Shown here: piece by piece, positions 16,989 to 25,749 of the stretch | How positions within the stretch are numbered: position 1 is the first letter of the stretch | How the letters are laid out: each line of letters begins with the position of its first letter | Origin: Bacteroidales bacterium | GTDB lineage: Bacteria > Bacteroidota > Bacteroidia > Bacteroidales > WCHB1-69 | Length of the DNA: 64,000 bases | Direction of reading: 5' to 3' | Assembly: GCA_024686335.1 (NCBI GenBank) | Contig: JAILCI010000022.1 | Coordinates: 1 to 64,000 of the forward strand | Position numbers and translations under genes: made by a program | Notes under the pieces: model-generated | Told to the model about the DNA's origin: nothing | Seen by the model: only the letters and a program-made list of their open reading frames with translations | Databases searched by the model: none

Positions 16989-18035
16989 TTAAGGATGTGT
17001 CACCAACAATTTCTTGTGTTCTGGAGTGAAGGAAACAGTATAGCTCTTCTCTCCATCGTCATGGGTTACCGTGATAGTAGCTGTATAGTTATTATCGGGA
17101 CGAGCTTGCTCCACACTGACTGTGGCGTTGGGTGAAGCAGTTTCAGCACTGATGAAGGGAATGCCGTCAGCTGAGGCGTATAACTCATATTGGGTGCAGT
17201 CAGGGTTGAAGAATTCCATGGGCTGGCCGTCGATGAGGATCTGCGAGAGCCGTTTGTTGTAGATCATCACAATATCGTCGAAGGCCAATTTGTCGCCCGA
17301 GTTGCCAGCGCCGGGCACTTTGTTGGTGCTGAAGGAGGCCAGTGCATAACTCGGCTGCTGACTTCTTGAAGTGGTGACCTTTCCATTGCTGTTGTAATAG
17401 ACGAACGGGAAGCGGTATTTGTGCCATTGTCCGTCATTATGTCCGGCGAATACGCAAAAAGCGTTGGCTATCTTGCCCTTTTGCGGGACTCCTGGGGTGT
17501 GCTTGGGTACGTCGATATAGGGTACCGCTCCGTGCAGATGAATCTTGCAAGACGGGATGCTCGTGCTCTTCTTGACTGAGACTTTACACCACATGTAAAC
17601 AGAGTCGGGGCGACCAGTGAAACGAGCGAAACCGTTATGACCTACCTTGTTATGAATGTCTGAATAGATGATGTTGATGGTGTCTTTTGGCGTCGTTGAA
17701 GCCAAAACCATCTGGCCAGTTGTCATGGCACCATTGGCGACAACTCCTAAGATGGAAGTTGCAGTGATCTCACAGGCATATCCGTTATGTCCTGCCACAC
17801 GACTGCTATGATTCTTTTTGCCAGTGCTGCAGCCAATGGATACGATGCCTTTAAGTTGACAATCTCCGTCGCTGAAGGTATGCCAACCCGTCGGCACTGC
17901 CTTGCCAGCTGTAGTTACTTTCCATTGTTCGAAGTTGGAGTTCGGCAATTGCGTTTGGGCATTTGTCGTTAATTCTGTGATCAAAAAGGAGAGAATGAGT
18001 AATATTGCGTTGGTTAAGAAGTTTTCTTTTTTCAT
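16989..18035 (-). CDS. Exported PCMD-like domain protein
   Basis: A 348-residue protein with a signal peptide (ending about TTNAQ, residue 27). It has the opening LPNSNFEQWKV and a beta-sandwich body with LAFDDIVMIYNK, as in Bacteroidota PCMD (putative carbohydrate metabolism) domain proteins. A C-terminal segment of about 80 residues (from QILIDGQPMEFF) resembles the small beta-domain often found there. It may bind glycans at the cell surface. There is no T9SS tail and no lipobox. Its start overlaps the lipoate ligase stop by four bases (ATGA), so it is translationally coupled to that gene, an unusual partner for a secreted protein. Confidence 0.72.
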   Translation of the reverse strand: MKKENFLTNAILLILSFLITELTTNAQTQLPNSNFEQWKVTTAGKAVPTGWHTFSDGDCQLKGIVSIGCSTGKKNHSSRVAGHNGYACEITATSILGVVANGAMTTGQMVLASTTPKDTINIIYSDIHNKVGHNGFARFTGRPDSVYMWCKVSVKKSTSIPSCKIHLHGAVPYIDVPKHTPGVPQKGKIANAFCVFAGHNDGQWHKYRFPFVYYNSNGKVTTSRSQQPSYALASFSTNKVPGAGNSGDKLAFDDIVMIYNKRLSQILIDGQPMEFFNPDCTQYELYASADGIPFISAETASPNATVSVEQARPDNNYTATITVTHDDGEKSYTVSFTPEHKKLLVTHP

Positions 18036-19015
18036 TTTGTCAATAAGTTTAGAATCTCTTCCGATGTAGTGTTGTTGAAATATTGTGATATGTCTATTTG
18101 TTGCAAAAGGGAACTAATTACGGACTTCTGGTGCTTTTGTCCGTTTAATAGTTGTGCAAACTCTTCAGGGTTGTTTTTTGAAAAGAAGTCGCCATAGAAC
18201 CTCACGTCCTGAATAATGCCTTCTTTGACGTCCATCAAAACTTCGATGATTCCACCTTTTGTGCGAGTCTTTTGATGGTACTCATAACGTGGTGACTTGC
18301 CAAAGTTCCACTCCCAAGAGGATTTTTGTTTGGCGATTTCTTCGATGGCGTTTTTTTCCTCATCAGTTAAATGGTCGATGGCGTCCATTTGTTCGTTCTT
18401 CAAAATATGTTTGAATATATGGTCTCGAAACTCCATGACACTCATTGGCTTAGGAAGGTGTTCAGAGATGTTGGTCACGCGGCTGCGAACAGACTGCACT
18501 GCCTTGTCGGTGAACTTGGCTGGGTCGACCTTCAGGGCATTGACCAGTCGTTCTGGGATGGTGGAGAAGAGCAGTGTGCCATGCTCCAGAACTCTGTTTT
18601 GATAGAAGGTCATGGCGTTTCCGGAAATTTTGCGTCCCTCAATGGTCAGGTCATTGCGTCCGGAGAACTCAGCGGGCACTCCCAAAGCATTCAGGGCTTC
18701 AACGATAGGAGAGAGGTATCTGCGAAAGTCGATCTTCTTCTCATCAGGTGTGACATTGCGGATGAATGTGAAGTTGAGATTTCCCAGGTCGTGAAATACA
18801 GCCCCGCCGCCGGTGCTTCGCCGCGCCACGGTGATATCGTTGTTTTCAATATACTCCATGTTGACTTCCGCTAGAGTGTTCTGATATCGTCCCACGATTA
18901 CGGAGTCCTTGTTCTGCCAAAGCATAAAGATCTCTTCTCCCGAATTATGGAGGAGATACTCCTCGGCAGCGAGGTTGAAATAGGGACTTTGAGTATCTAG
19001 CCAGAGGATGCGCAT
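18032..19015 (-). CDS. lplA: Lipoate-protein ligase A
   Basis: A 327-residue enzyme that activates lipoate with ATP and attaches it to lysines of lipoyl domains (2-oxoacid dehydrogenases or glycine cleavage H protein). The lipoate-binding RRSTGGGAVFHD (residues 65-76) and the catalytic lysine K129 in GRKISGNA are present. So is the C-terminal accessory domain (about 250-327, beginning KSPRYEYHQKTRTKGG), giving full E. coli-type length. No lipoyl acceptor gene is in this window, since 2-oxoacid oxidation here uses ferredoxin enzymes that do not need lipoate. It is the second gene of the operon. Confidence 0.93.
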   Translation of the reverse strand: MRILWLDTQSPYFNLAAEEYLLHNSGEEIFMLWQNKDSVIVGRYQNTLAEVNMEYIENNDITVARRSTGGGAVFHDLGNLNFTFIRNVTPDEKKIDFRRYLSPIVEALNALGVPAEFSGRNDLTIEGRKISGNAMTFYQNRVLEHGTLLFSTIPERLVNALKVDPAKFTDKAVQSVRSRVTNISEHLPKPMSVMEFRDHIFKHILKNEQMDAIDHLTDEEKNAIEEIAKQKSSWEWNFGKSPRYEYHQKTRTKGGIIEVLMDVKEGIIQDVRFYGDFFSKNNPEEFAQLLNGQKHQKSVISSLLQQIDISQYFNNTTSEEILNLLTK

Positions 19016-19018
19016 GAT

Positions 19019-19921
19019 TTAGTTTTTATCTCTAAGGTTGACTCCTGCCAGAAGGGTGTCAGGACAGAAATTCATGACACTGCGCATTTCGCCTGCCATG
19101 CAGAAACCGCATTGTTCACATACATTATAGGTTTTGCCCACGCACTCTTTCAATCTGGTTCCATCGGGCAGGATGTAGTTGCACATCCAGCACACCTTCT
19201 TGAAACTCAGGTCTTTCATCTTTTTTAGACCAGAGCGGCTGTTCATGATGGGCGCTCCGGCTTTTTTCTGTTCGATGAGATAGTCAATCACCTCACAACG
19301 CTTCTTCCAGTCGAGAATCAAAGGGTCATCTTTCTTTTGGAAGGCAGGTGTATAGAAATTAAAGGCGATGCTCTTGAAGGCAGGAGTTTTCTTCACAAAC
19401 TCTAAAGTATCAGCAACATTTACGTAGTTGTTGGCATCGATGACCATGTTGGCGCTGAGGGCCTTATGCCCGGAGGCATGGACGTTCTCCACCAATTTGG
19501 CGAAGGTTCCTTGCCCGCGAACTGCCTCGTGATATTCGTAGATGCCATCCATACTCACCCAGATGGAGTTGGCCTTCAACCAGTCGAAAGGTCGTTGAGC
19601 ATTGGTGGTCACTGTGCTCGTGAAGAAACCAATCTCCTTGGCTAAGTCTATGAGGTCATTCAAATTGCGTTCACCATCGCGCCAGAGTGTTGGTTCTCCA
19701 CCTTCGAAATCTACAAAGCGTGACCCCAAATTGTAGGAATACTGCAACTCCTCTTTGATCTGTTCGTAACTCTTGGATGTGGGATTCTGGTGGTTATATA
19801 CACTGCAGTGCTTGCAGGAAAGGTTGCATTGGTCTGTAATGAACAGAACAGTTTGCAAAGGTTTTTCCTTACCTAGTATACGTGTTTGAAAATACCAACC
19901 GGCAAGATAGAAGAACATCAT
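19019..19921 (-). CDS. Radical SAM protein with SPASM-like cysteine tail
   Basis: A 300-residue radical SAM enzyme. The cluster motif is CNLSCKHC (C32, C36, C39), followed by FEGGEPTLW, the usual substrate/SAM-site segment. The C-terminal 60 residues hold seven cysteines (VCWMC, KECVG, VCEQCGFC, NFCPD), resembling a SPASM or twitch region that binds extra iron-sulfur clusters. The family resembles Bacteroidota radical SAM proteins of unknown reaction. It is the first gene of a tight operon (three bases to lplA). Two adjacent ATG codons at 19921 and 19918 are equally possible starts. Confidence 0.82.
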   Translation of the reverse strand: MMFFYLAGWYFQTRILGKEKPLQTVLFITDQCNLSCKHCSVYNHQNPTSKSYEQIKEELQYSYNLGSRFVDFEGGEPTLWRDGERNLNDLIDLAKEIGFFTSTVTTNAQRPFDWLKANSIWVSMDGIYEYHEAVRGQGTFAKLVENVHASGHKALSANMVIDANNYVNVADTLEFVKKTPAFKSIAFNFYTPAFQKKDDPLILDWKKRCEVIDYLIEQKKAGAPIMNSRSGLKKMKDLSFKKVCWMCNYILPDGTRLKECVGKTYNVCEQCGFCMAGEMRSVMNFCPDTLLAGVNLRDKN

Positions 19922-19942
19922 AGTAGTTTTGTTTTAGGGCGG

Positions 19943-19950
19943 CAAAAATA
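19943..19950 (-). promoter_or_regulatory. -7 box of the radical SAM/lplA operon
   Basis: The minus strand reads TATTTTTG, 21 bases before the ATG at 19921. It is the only promoter-like box I see for the four-gene operon. Confidence 0.65.
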
Positions 19951-20057
19951 CGATTTTTTAGGTTGGGGACGACTGTTTTTAAGATTGGGATAAGTCTGAA
20001 CATAAATATGTTCATTTAAACAGACTTTTTTCCAGTACACTATTATGTTTTTATTTC

Positions 20058-20065
20058 TACCTTTG
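20058..20065 (+). promoter_or_regulatory. -7 box of the outer-membrane barrel gene
   Basis: TACCTTTG lies 29 bases before the ATG at 20095. Confidence 0.65.
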
Positions 20066-20094
20066 CAGATAGTTTAACTCTAAATTTTATTGTT

Positions 20095-20634
20095 ATGAAA
20101 AGTAGAAAATCATTAATCGTTGTGTTGCTCTTAATGAGTGTTTTAGGCAGTGCGTGGGCACAGGCTCCGTACAAACACAGTATTGGTGTTACTGCTGGTA
20201 ATTTGAATGCCCTTTCCTACAAAACCTTCTTTGGCAGCCATCTGGGCCTACAGTTGGATCTGGGTTATAAGTATATCTACACTGATGGTGAGAATCTTTC
20301 TGGAGTTCATATTAGTTCATTAGAACTTAATCCGAATCTGATGTACGAAGGCCATTTTACCAAAGGTCTTTATGGCTTTATTGGAGGTGGTGTGAGTTTG
20401 GGTTACAGATGGAACTATTGGGGATCTGCCAGTATGTGGGATTATGGTATTTCCTATAGACAAGATAATGGAAAATTTGGCGTCAATGCTATAGCCGGTT
20501 TGGAGTACAAATTCAGCATTCCACTTACGTTGCAACTCGACTTCCGTCCGGGTTACGGATTGCTTTTTGATGATAGCTGGGACTGGAGTTATTTCGACTG
20601 GGGCGTAAATCTTGGTATCAGATATACGTTTTAA
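20095..20634 (+). CDS. Small outer-membrane beta-barrel protein
   Basis: A 179-residue protein with a signal peptide ending SAWAQ (about residue 23). The rest is alternating, aromatic-rich beta strands (GLQLDLGYKYIYT, GLYGFIGGGVSLGYRW, FGVNAIAGLEYKF), ending in the strand GVNLGIRYTF with a C-terminal Phe, the usual signal for barrel assembly. Length fits an eight-stranded barrel of the OmpW/porin-like type. Its role is unknown. It is monocistronic, with its own promoter and a strong terminator. Confidence 0.82.
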   Translation: MKSRKSLIVVLLLMSVLGSAWAQAPYKHSIGVTAGNLNALSYKTFFGSHLGLQLDLGYKYIYTDGENLSGVHISSLELNPNLMYEGHFTKGLYGFIGGGVSLGYRWNYWGSASMWDYGISYRQDNGKFGVNAIAGLEYKFSIPLTLQLDFRPGYGLLFDDSWDWSYFDWGVNLGIRYTF

Positions 20635-20672
20635 TCTTAGAATCTAAAGGTCCGTAGGACCTGCATATCTGT

Positions 20673-20707
20673 AAAAACGGCGGAAGAGATGATCTTCCGC
20701 CGTTTTT
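20673..20707. terminator. Bidirectional intrinsic terminator
   Basis: AAAAACGGCGGAAGA (20673-20687) pairs with TCTTCCGCCGTTTTT (20693-20707) around a five-base loop, between converging genes. Confidence 0.92.
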
Positions 20708-20725
20708 CAATGGGTTCGTTCGATG

Positions 20726-21271
20726 TTATTTCTTGAAATAACGGTTGAACAGGCCTTCAAAGCCTTGGCCGTGACGAGCTTCGTCTTTGGCCATCTCGTG
20801 AACAGTATCGTGGATAGCGTCCCAGCCCATCTCTTTAGCACGTTTGGCAATACGGAACTTGTCAGCGCATGCACCGCTTTCAGCCAACATACGTTTCTCC
20901 AGGTTGGTCTGGGTATCCCAAACGACTTCACCTAACAATTCTGCAAACTTAGCGCAGTGTTCAGCCTCTTCGAAAGCATAGCGTTTGAAAGCTTCTGCGA
21001 TCTCAGGATAGCCCTCGCGGTCAGCTTGACGGCTCATGGCCAGGTACATGCCAACTTCAGTAGCCTCACCCATGAAGTGAGCGTTGAGGTCTTTAATCAT
21101 CTCTTCGTCGGAGTCTTTGGCGACGCCAATCACATGCTCTGTGGCAAATGAAAGGGAATCGTCAGTTACCTCTTCGAATTTATCGGCAGGTTGTTTGCAT
21201 TGAGGACATCTCTCTGGAGGAGTGTCACCATAGTGGACGTAACCACAAACTTTACATACGAATTTTTTCAT
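20726..21271 (-). CDS. Rubrerythrin with N-terminal rubredoxin domain
   Basis: A 181-residue peroxide-reducing protein. The rubredoxin-like domain is at the N-terminus (C6, C9, C22, C25), followed by a ferritin-like four-helix domain with di-iron ligands in [19 protein letters not shown] and KDEARHG. This domain order is that of reverse rubrerythrins, which act as NADH-linked peroxidases in anaerobes. The rubredoxin at 8170 may serve as electron donor. No clear TAnnTTTG box was found in the 60-base gap upstream, so it may be read from further up or from a weak promoter. A strong shared terminator lies 18 bases after it. Confidence 0.95.
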   Translation of the reverse strand: MKKFVCKVCGYVHYGDTPPERCPQCKQPADKFEEVTDDSLSFATEHVIGVAKDSDEEMIKDLNAHFMGEATEVGMYLAMSRQADREGYPEIAEAFKRYAFEEAEHCAKFAELLGEVVWDTQTNLEKRMLAESGACADKFRIAKRAKEMGWDAIHDTVHEMAKDEARHGQGFEGLFNRYFKK

Positions 21272-21331
21272 TGTCTGATAGATTAAAGTTGTTTTTATTA
21301 AATGTTGAAAATCTTGATTTTTAGTGTCTTT

Positions 21332-21970
21332 TCAATCTTCTGAAAGGCCTGTCTCAATAGGTTCTGTGATGCCTAGTTCCATGGCTATGCCTCTAAGAAC
21401 GTTATCGATTTTATCTTTTACAAACTCTTCTGACTTGATGATGTGCAGGTTAGGGTGCTTTTTCCAGACACGCATAAGGTTGTCATCTACTTGAATAGCC
21501 TCATCCAATGACTCCTCCATGCGGGCTGAGTTGTTGCTTAGCGTATAACTATGCGGAGCGCCTTTGGCACTGGTGCAGAGGTGGAAGACGGCTTTGTAGC
21601 GTGACAGAAGCTCTTCTTCTGTTTTGCCTACAGATTTCACCAGATTCTGCCAGTCTTCCGGATCCATATAGGCGGAGAGGTCCATAGCGCCGCGGTCATT
21701 TACGATAAGTGCTGGTTTGCCAGTTGCTTTAGCTATCTCTTCAAAGGATTCTTCCATTTGTAACAGGAAAAGCAACATGCTCCTATGAATCTCAAAATAG
21801 AGATGTTTGTCTTCAGTCAGAAAGTTGGCTCCAGCTTTGATGAATAGTGTGGCGGCTTCGGGTAGAGAGAAAACGGCATAACCCAATTTTGAGAAGAACT
21901 CCTCAATGCGTTCATTTGTAGTTGTTTTGCCGGCACAAGGACCGCCGGTGAGCACAATCTTTGTAATCAT
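21332..21970 (-). CDS. AAA ATPase/kinase of the NadR-Ttd14 type
   Basis: A 212-residue P-loop protein with the Walker A motif GGPCAGKTT (residues 9-17) and an early LPEAATLF segment. IVNDRGAMDLSAY is a Walker B/lid-like segment. The pattern matches the AAA_28 group, which includes the NadR kinase domain and the eukaryotic Ttd14 proteins. Those phosphorylate or bind small molecules; its substrate is unknown. I chose the ATG at 21970, since an in-frame start at 22024 would read through the promoter. It is monocistronic. Confidence 0.8.
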   Translation of the reverse strand: MITKIVLTGGPCAGKTTTNERIEEFFSKLGYAVFSLPEAATLFIKAGANFLTEDKHLYFEIHRSMLLFLLQMEESFEEIAKATGKPALIVNDRGAMDLSAYMDPEDWQNLVKSVGKTEEELLSRYKAVFHLCTSAKGAPHSYTLSNNSARMEESLDEAIQVDDNLMRVWKKHPNLHIIKSEEFVKDKIDNVLRGIAMELGITEPIETGLSED

Positions 21971-21994
21971 TTTTTTAACTGTAGAATAGTTGGG

Positions 21995-22002
21995 CAAAAA
22001 TA
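21995..22002 (-). promoter_or_regulatory. -7 box of the AAA ATPase gene
   Basis: The minus strand reads TATTTTTG, 24 bases before the ATG at 21970. Confidence 0.65.
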
Positions 22003-22094
22003 ATAAAATATTTTGTCCATGCAAAGAAACACTGGCATAATCATTCTTTAAAAAATAATTTTTACCGTTTGAGCCACACCAGTTATAAAAATGA

Positions 22095-24602
22095 CTACCG
22101 CTTGATGAGTTTAAGCATCATGTTAGGGGTACCTATATTGTATCCCTCCGAGAAAAATATGATTGCACCCTTTTTGTCAATCACATAGCACATGGGGTTT
22201 AGCCCGTTAATCTCTTTATCCATTGTGGTTTTCAACTGACTTGACAAGGAGTCGTATCCATCTTTTAGAACATGCAGATTGCGCGGTTGTCCCTTCTCGC
22301 TTTTCCAGATGCCTTCTTTTACGATGAAGTAGATAGGCCCATTCCAAGATTCAAATTCAGATTGTTGTGCGGCCATCTCTTTCATCAGATGGTTGACAGG
22401 CTCAGTGCCCGGAGTGCCAAGACAGATGATGACATGCTCTTTGCCACTCTCCTTTAAGATGGAGGCGAGAGATTCGCCAGAGATCTTGGTCTTCTTGAGG
22501 TCTACTTTGCCGTAGACTTCGTCAAGTTCATACTGGGATTGTCCTCTGACACTCTTTAAGCGAAAAATGGGCATGATGGTGGTGTCTCGGTAGACATCAA
22601 AGAACTGGAATTGTGACTTGACGCTACCGTCGCTGTTGCGGTCGCCAAGGGAGAGGCAGTAGTGGCCCGCGGGCACGGACAAGACAATAGGATTGGTCTC
22701 CACACGCGGGTCATTCTCGAAGTCGAAGCTGACATACTCTCCATTTTCGAAACGTTGTAATGTATATTGTGTGTAGTAGCCTCTGTGTTCGTCATTTTTC
22801 AGGATGAGTGTCTTGTACTCCACTGCGGGTTGCTCAACTTCGTCGAAGGTGACCAGATGCCATTGCCCGTTTTCCCAAGCCCAAAGATCGCCGTTGGAGT
22901 TGTCCATGTAGGCAGGCACATCCAACGCACGGCACAGAGCAACGAAAAAGATGTCGCGGGAGTGTGCGTCAGCTTTGTTGTATCTAAGGACTCCAATGGG
23001 ACTGATAGGACAGTTGTAGTAGTTGCAATCGTTATCCACTTTGATGCTTTTTTTGACGAAGTCGTGGATGGCCTTGACGGAGCGGTCATCATGGAAGAGA
23101 CCAAAACCGTGGCTCATCACTCTTCGCCAGTCGCGAATCAATTCATTGGAGATGCGGGCGGGAAGGATACCTTTAAAATATACGTCCAGCGGGTATTTAC
23201 CTTCGCGGAAGAAGGTGAGCTGTTTCTCTAATGTCTCTGCTTTGGTGTCGCGCAGGTCTTTGTCGGCCAAGGCTGCCACAAACTCTTTGAGATAGAGGCC
23301 AGGCTCTTTTGTTGAATGCTTCTGGAGGAATGCCAGAATCTCGGCATGGTTGCCCTCACTCCGTTTGATGACGTCGTAAAACTCCTCGTCGCTGAAATAT
23401 TCGTTGTGAATATCTTTGAGAGACTCCTTTGTCGGGTAGGTGCTGCGATAGCGTTCGCGCATTGCATCTTCCTTAGCTTTTCTCTCCTCGCAGCGAGCAT
23501 TGCGCATGGAGTCGGGCTCGGGAAGGGTGGGGTCGCCGTAGGGAGGCACGATGGTGAAGTCATTCACCTCCACAATATCGAGGTCCGAGGCATCATATTT
23601 TTTATTCGGACTTAGTACGATGGTTTTTTCATGCTCAATTCGTCCGTCCATCTTGGAATAATTGAACAAATTCTCTTTGCTGACCCATATCAAAAGGTCG
23701 CCTTTTCCAGTGATGAGTGAAGCCTTTCCGTTTTCATCGGTCCGTTTGGCGGCGAGGGTGTAGTATTCGGCATAGTTGTACAGTTTGAAGCGCACCAAAG
23801 CATCCTTGATTGGTTTCTGGTTCTCATCCACCACGGTAATGGTCATTCGGACCGTATCGGCATAGTTGGACAGTACGTTGATGCAGGAGTAGTATTGGGT
23901 CTTCTTGTTGACCTCTTCGGGTCCTTTGTAGTCGCCGAAGACGTTGGTATGTACCATCATGGTACGGGTGGATGGGTAGGCGAACCAGCCCATGTCAAGA
24001 TCCGGAGAGGGCTCGCAGGCACCGAGGAACCACCATTTGCCGTTGACCCATACTTCTACCCACGCGTGGTTATCATCGCAGTGTGCCCAGCGGGGTGTGT
24101 AGCACTGACGGGCCGGTATGCCGACGGCGCGCATGGCCGTGACGGTCAACGTGCTCTCCTCGCCACAACGTCCGTGAGAGGTTCGAATCGTAGCCAATGG
24201 GGCTGAGGTGCGCACGTCAGCAGGCTGGTAGTCCACATACTCGTGACACCAGTGGTTGACCTCCAAAGCGGCGTCATACATGCTCATGTTCTTGACCCTG
24301 TCGCGTAACTGATGAAAGATGAAGGCACGCGCGGTGTCCAAGTCCTCATTGTTGACACGATAAACCAATACGAAATGTTTGAAGATATCATCTGGGATGG
24401 TCTTTCCCCAAGAGAATGTCTCTCTCGCCAGGAATGCGTAGTCCACTTGCATCTTGAAGAAAGCGGTGTCATAATCGGCACGGTCACTCTGCGGCATGTA
24501 GGTGTAAAGGAAATCCAATGCCTGCTTTTTTGTGAAGGACTGTGCGGTTAAGATATTGAGGCTGAATGCGCATATTAGCAGCAAAAGTAAGGTTCTCTTC
24601 AT
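22095..24602 (-). CDS. Exported transglutaminase-like protein
   Basis: An 835-residue exported protein with a signal peptide ending ILTAQ. Residues about 110-205 form a transglutaminase-like (cysteine protease) core with GRCGEES (C146), DDNHAWVEV (H179) and an acidic third position. A beta-sandwich follows (about 255-350, VDENQKPIKDALVRFKLY, a carboxypeptidase-regulatory-like fold). A second, degenerate transglutaminase-like region lies at about 500-600 (SPIGVLRYNKADAHSRD), with Ala or Asp where the Cys should be. The C-terminal 120 residues look thioredoxin-like (HVIICLGTPGTEP). It may process peptides in the periplasm or at the surface. No convincing promoter box was seen. Confidence 0.85.
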   Translation of the reverse strand: MKRTLLLLLICAFSLNILTAQSFTKKQALDFLYTYMPQSDRADYDTAFFKMQVDYAFLARETFSWGKTIPDDIFKHFVLVYRVNNEDLDTARAFIFHQLRDRVKNMSMYDAALEVNHWCHEYVDYQPADVRTSAPLATIRTSHGRCGEESTLTVTAMRAVGIPARQCYTPRWAHCDDNHAWVEVWVNGKWWFLGACEPSPDLDMGWFAYPSTRTMMVHTNVFGDYKGPEEVNKKTQYYSCINVLSNYADTVRMTITVVDENQKPIKDALVRFKLYNYAEYYTLAAKRTDENGKASLITGKGDLLIWVSKENLFNYSKMDGRIEHEKTIVLSPNKKYDASDLDIVEVNDFTIVPPYGDPTLPEPDSMRNARCEERKAKEDAMRERYRSTYPTKESLKDIHNEYFSDEEFYDVIKRSEGNHAEILAFLQKHSTKEPGLYLKEFVAALADKDLRDTKAETLEKQLTFFREGKYPLDVYFKGILPARISNELIRDWRRVMSHGFGLFHDDRSVKAIHDFVKKSIKVDNDCNYYNCPISPIGVLRYNKADAHSRDIFFVALCRALDVPAYMDNSNGDLWAWENGQWHLVTFDEVEQPAVEYKTLILKNDEHRGYYTQYTLQRFENGEYVSFDFENDPRVETNPIVLSVPAGHYCLSLGDRNSDGSVKSQFQFFDVYRDTTIMPIFRLKSVRGQSQYELDEVYGKVDLKKTKISGESLASILKESGKEHVIICLGTPGTEPVNHLMKEMAAQQSEFESWNGPIYFIVKEGIWKSEKGQPRNLHVLKDGYDSLSSQLKTTMDKEINGLNPMCYVIDKKGAIIFFSEGYNIGTPNMMLKLIKR

Positions 24603-24669
24603 ATTGGTGTCGCTTTGGTGTTTAATGTGCGAAAATACATTTTTTTGCTGAATTGGAGGTAACGTGATA

Positions 24670-25011
24670 TTATTGGCTATGGCGACTTAAGTTGAAATCA
24701 TTCGGTTCGTGTGTTAGATACATTTTGGCATTTGCATGATGGTTGCTGATGCGGATAGAAACATTTTTTTGCTGTTCGCCTATTTTAAAAACAATATAAC
24801 TGCTTGCGTTTTCATGGTTCATCCCTAATGCAATCTTCAAATCTGTAATGAATCCCTTTGGGTTGTTGATATCTAGATATGCTTCTGCTAAATTCTGTAA
24901 ATTTTTTTTAGCATTTTCAATTATATTTTTTATTTTTGCAGCGTCATTCTCTTGAGAAGCTCTAGTGACTAAAGGTCTGCTTATCAGTTCAGGGGGATGA
25001 CTTTTTTGTTG
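24670..25011 (-). pseudogene. 5'-truncated gene remnant
   Basis: An open frame of 113 codons running from an upstream stop at 25012-25014 to a TAA at 24670-24672. It has no usable start before an internal Met two thirds of the way in. The peptide has normal composition: a helical NDAAKIKNIIENAKKNLQNL, then NPKGFITDLKIALGM, then a beta-like SSYIVFKIGEQQKNVSIRIS and NHHANAKMYL. It looks like the C-terminal domain of a larger protein, perhaps from a mobile element, but I cannot name it. It fills most of the 466-base gap between cutC and the transglutaminase gene; the rest holds nothing recognisable. Confidence 0.5.
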
Positions 25012-25068
25012 TTAAAAATCAACAAATGAATCTCGTGGCAGGGAGAAAAGCATGGTTTTTTAGATATC

Positions 25069-25749
25069 TTATGCTTTTTGAGCATTCTGCAGTAGTGCAG
25101 CCACCTCTTCTGCACTTGTCTCGTTGTAGCCGCCTGGTGTGATCATCTTGCAGGAGCCATGCACTTCGCTCACTCCGGTGAACTGGATAAGTTCATTCAC
25201 ATTGTCGGGACGCACGCCGCTCCCGGCGAGGATGGTGATGCGTCCGTTGGCCTGCTGAACCAGACTGCGGAGTACCTCTTTGCCCTCTATGGCGGTTTCG
25301 TGACAACCGGAGGTCAAAATTCTCTTGCATCCACATGCGACGACCTCTTCCAGAGATTTGGACCAATCGGTGCAACAGTCAAACGCGCGGTGGAATGTAA
25401 CAGGGATGGGTGCAGCAGCCTCTACAAAGCGACGAGTCAAAGTTGTGTCAATGCTGCCGTCAGGATGTAGAAATCCAACCACAATGCCTGCGACTCCTAG
25501 CTCTTTGCAAACTCGAACATCTTCCAACATGTTCTCAATTTCCAAATCGTTATAGACGAAGTCGCCTGGTCGGGGACGAACAAGTACGAAGACCTTAAGA
25601 CCTAGTTCTTTCACACATTGACAAATGGTTGCATAGGATGGGGTAGTGCCGCCTTCGTTAAGGTTCTGGCACAATTCTATGCGGTTGGCGCCGCCCGCCT
25701 TGGCGTTAGCAGCTGACTGTATGCTGTTACAACAGATTTCTATCTCCAT
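25069..25749 (-). CDS. cutC: CutC family protein
   Basis: A 226-residue TIM-barrel protein of the CutC family. It shows the family opening EICCNSIQSAANAKAGGANRIELC, VLVRPRPGDFVY, VTFHRAFD and the closing ILAGSGVRPDNV with SEVHGS. CutC was linked to copper homeostasis in E. coli, though a direct copper role is disputed, and the enzyme activity is not known. Its start overlaps the ansA stop by one base, so the two are co-transcribed from the promoter at 26813. Confidence 0.95.
   Translation of the reverse strand: MEIEICCNSIQSAANAKAGGANRIELCQNLNEGGTTPSYATICQCVKELGLKVFVLVRPRPGDFVYNDLEIENMLEDVRVCKELGVAGIVVGFLHPDGSIDTTLTRRFVEAAAPIPVTFHRAFDCCTDWSKSLEEVVACGCKRILTSGCHETAIEGKEVLRSLVQQANGRITILAGSGVRPDNVNELIQFTGVSEVHGSCKMITPGGYNETSAEEVAALLQNAQKA

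Noticed and set aside
24176-24195. tRNA T-loop-like GGTTCGAATC
   Set aside because: It lies within the transglutaminase gene, with no acceptor or anticodon stem around it.
24926-24940. TATTTTTG promoter box on the plus strand
   Set aside because: No gene follows on the plus strand; it falls inside the decayed minus-strand gene in a T-rich stretch.
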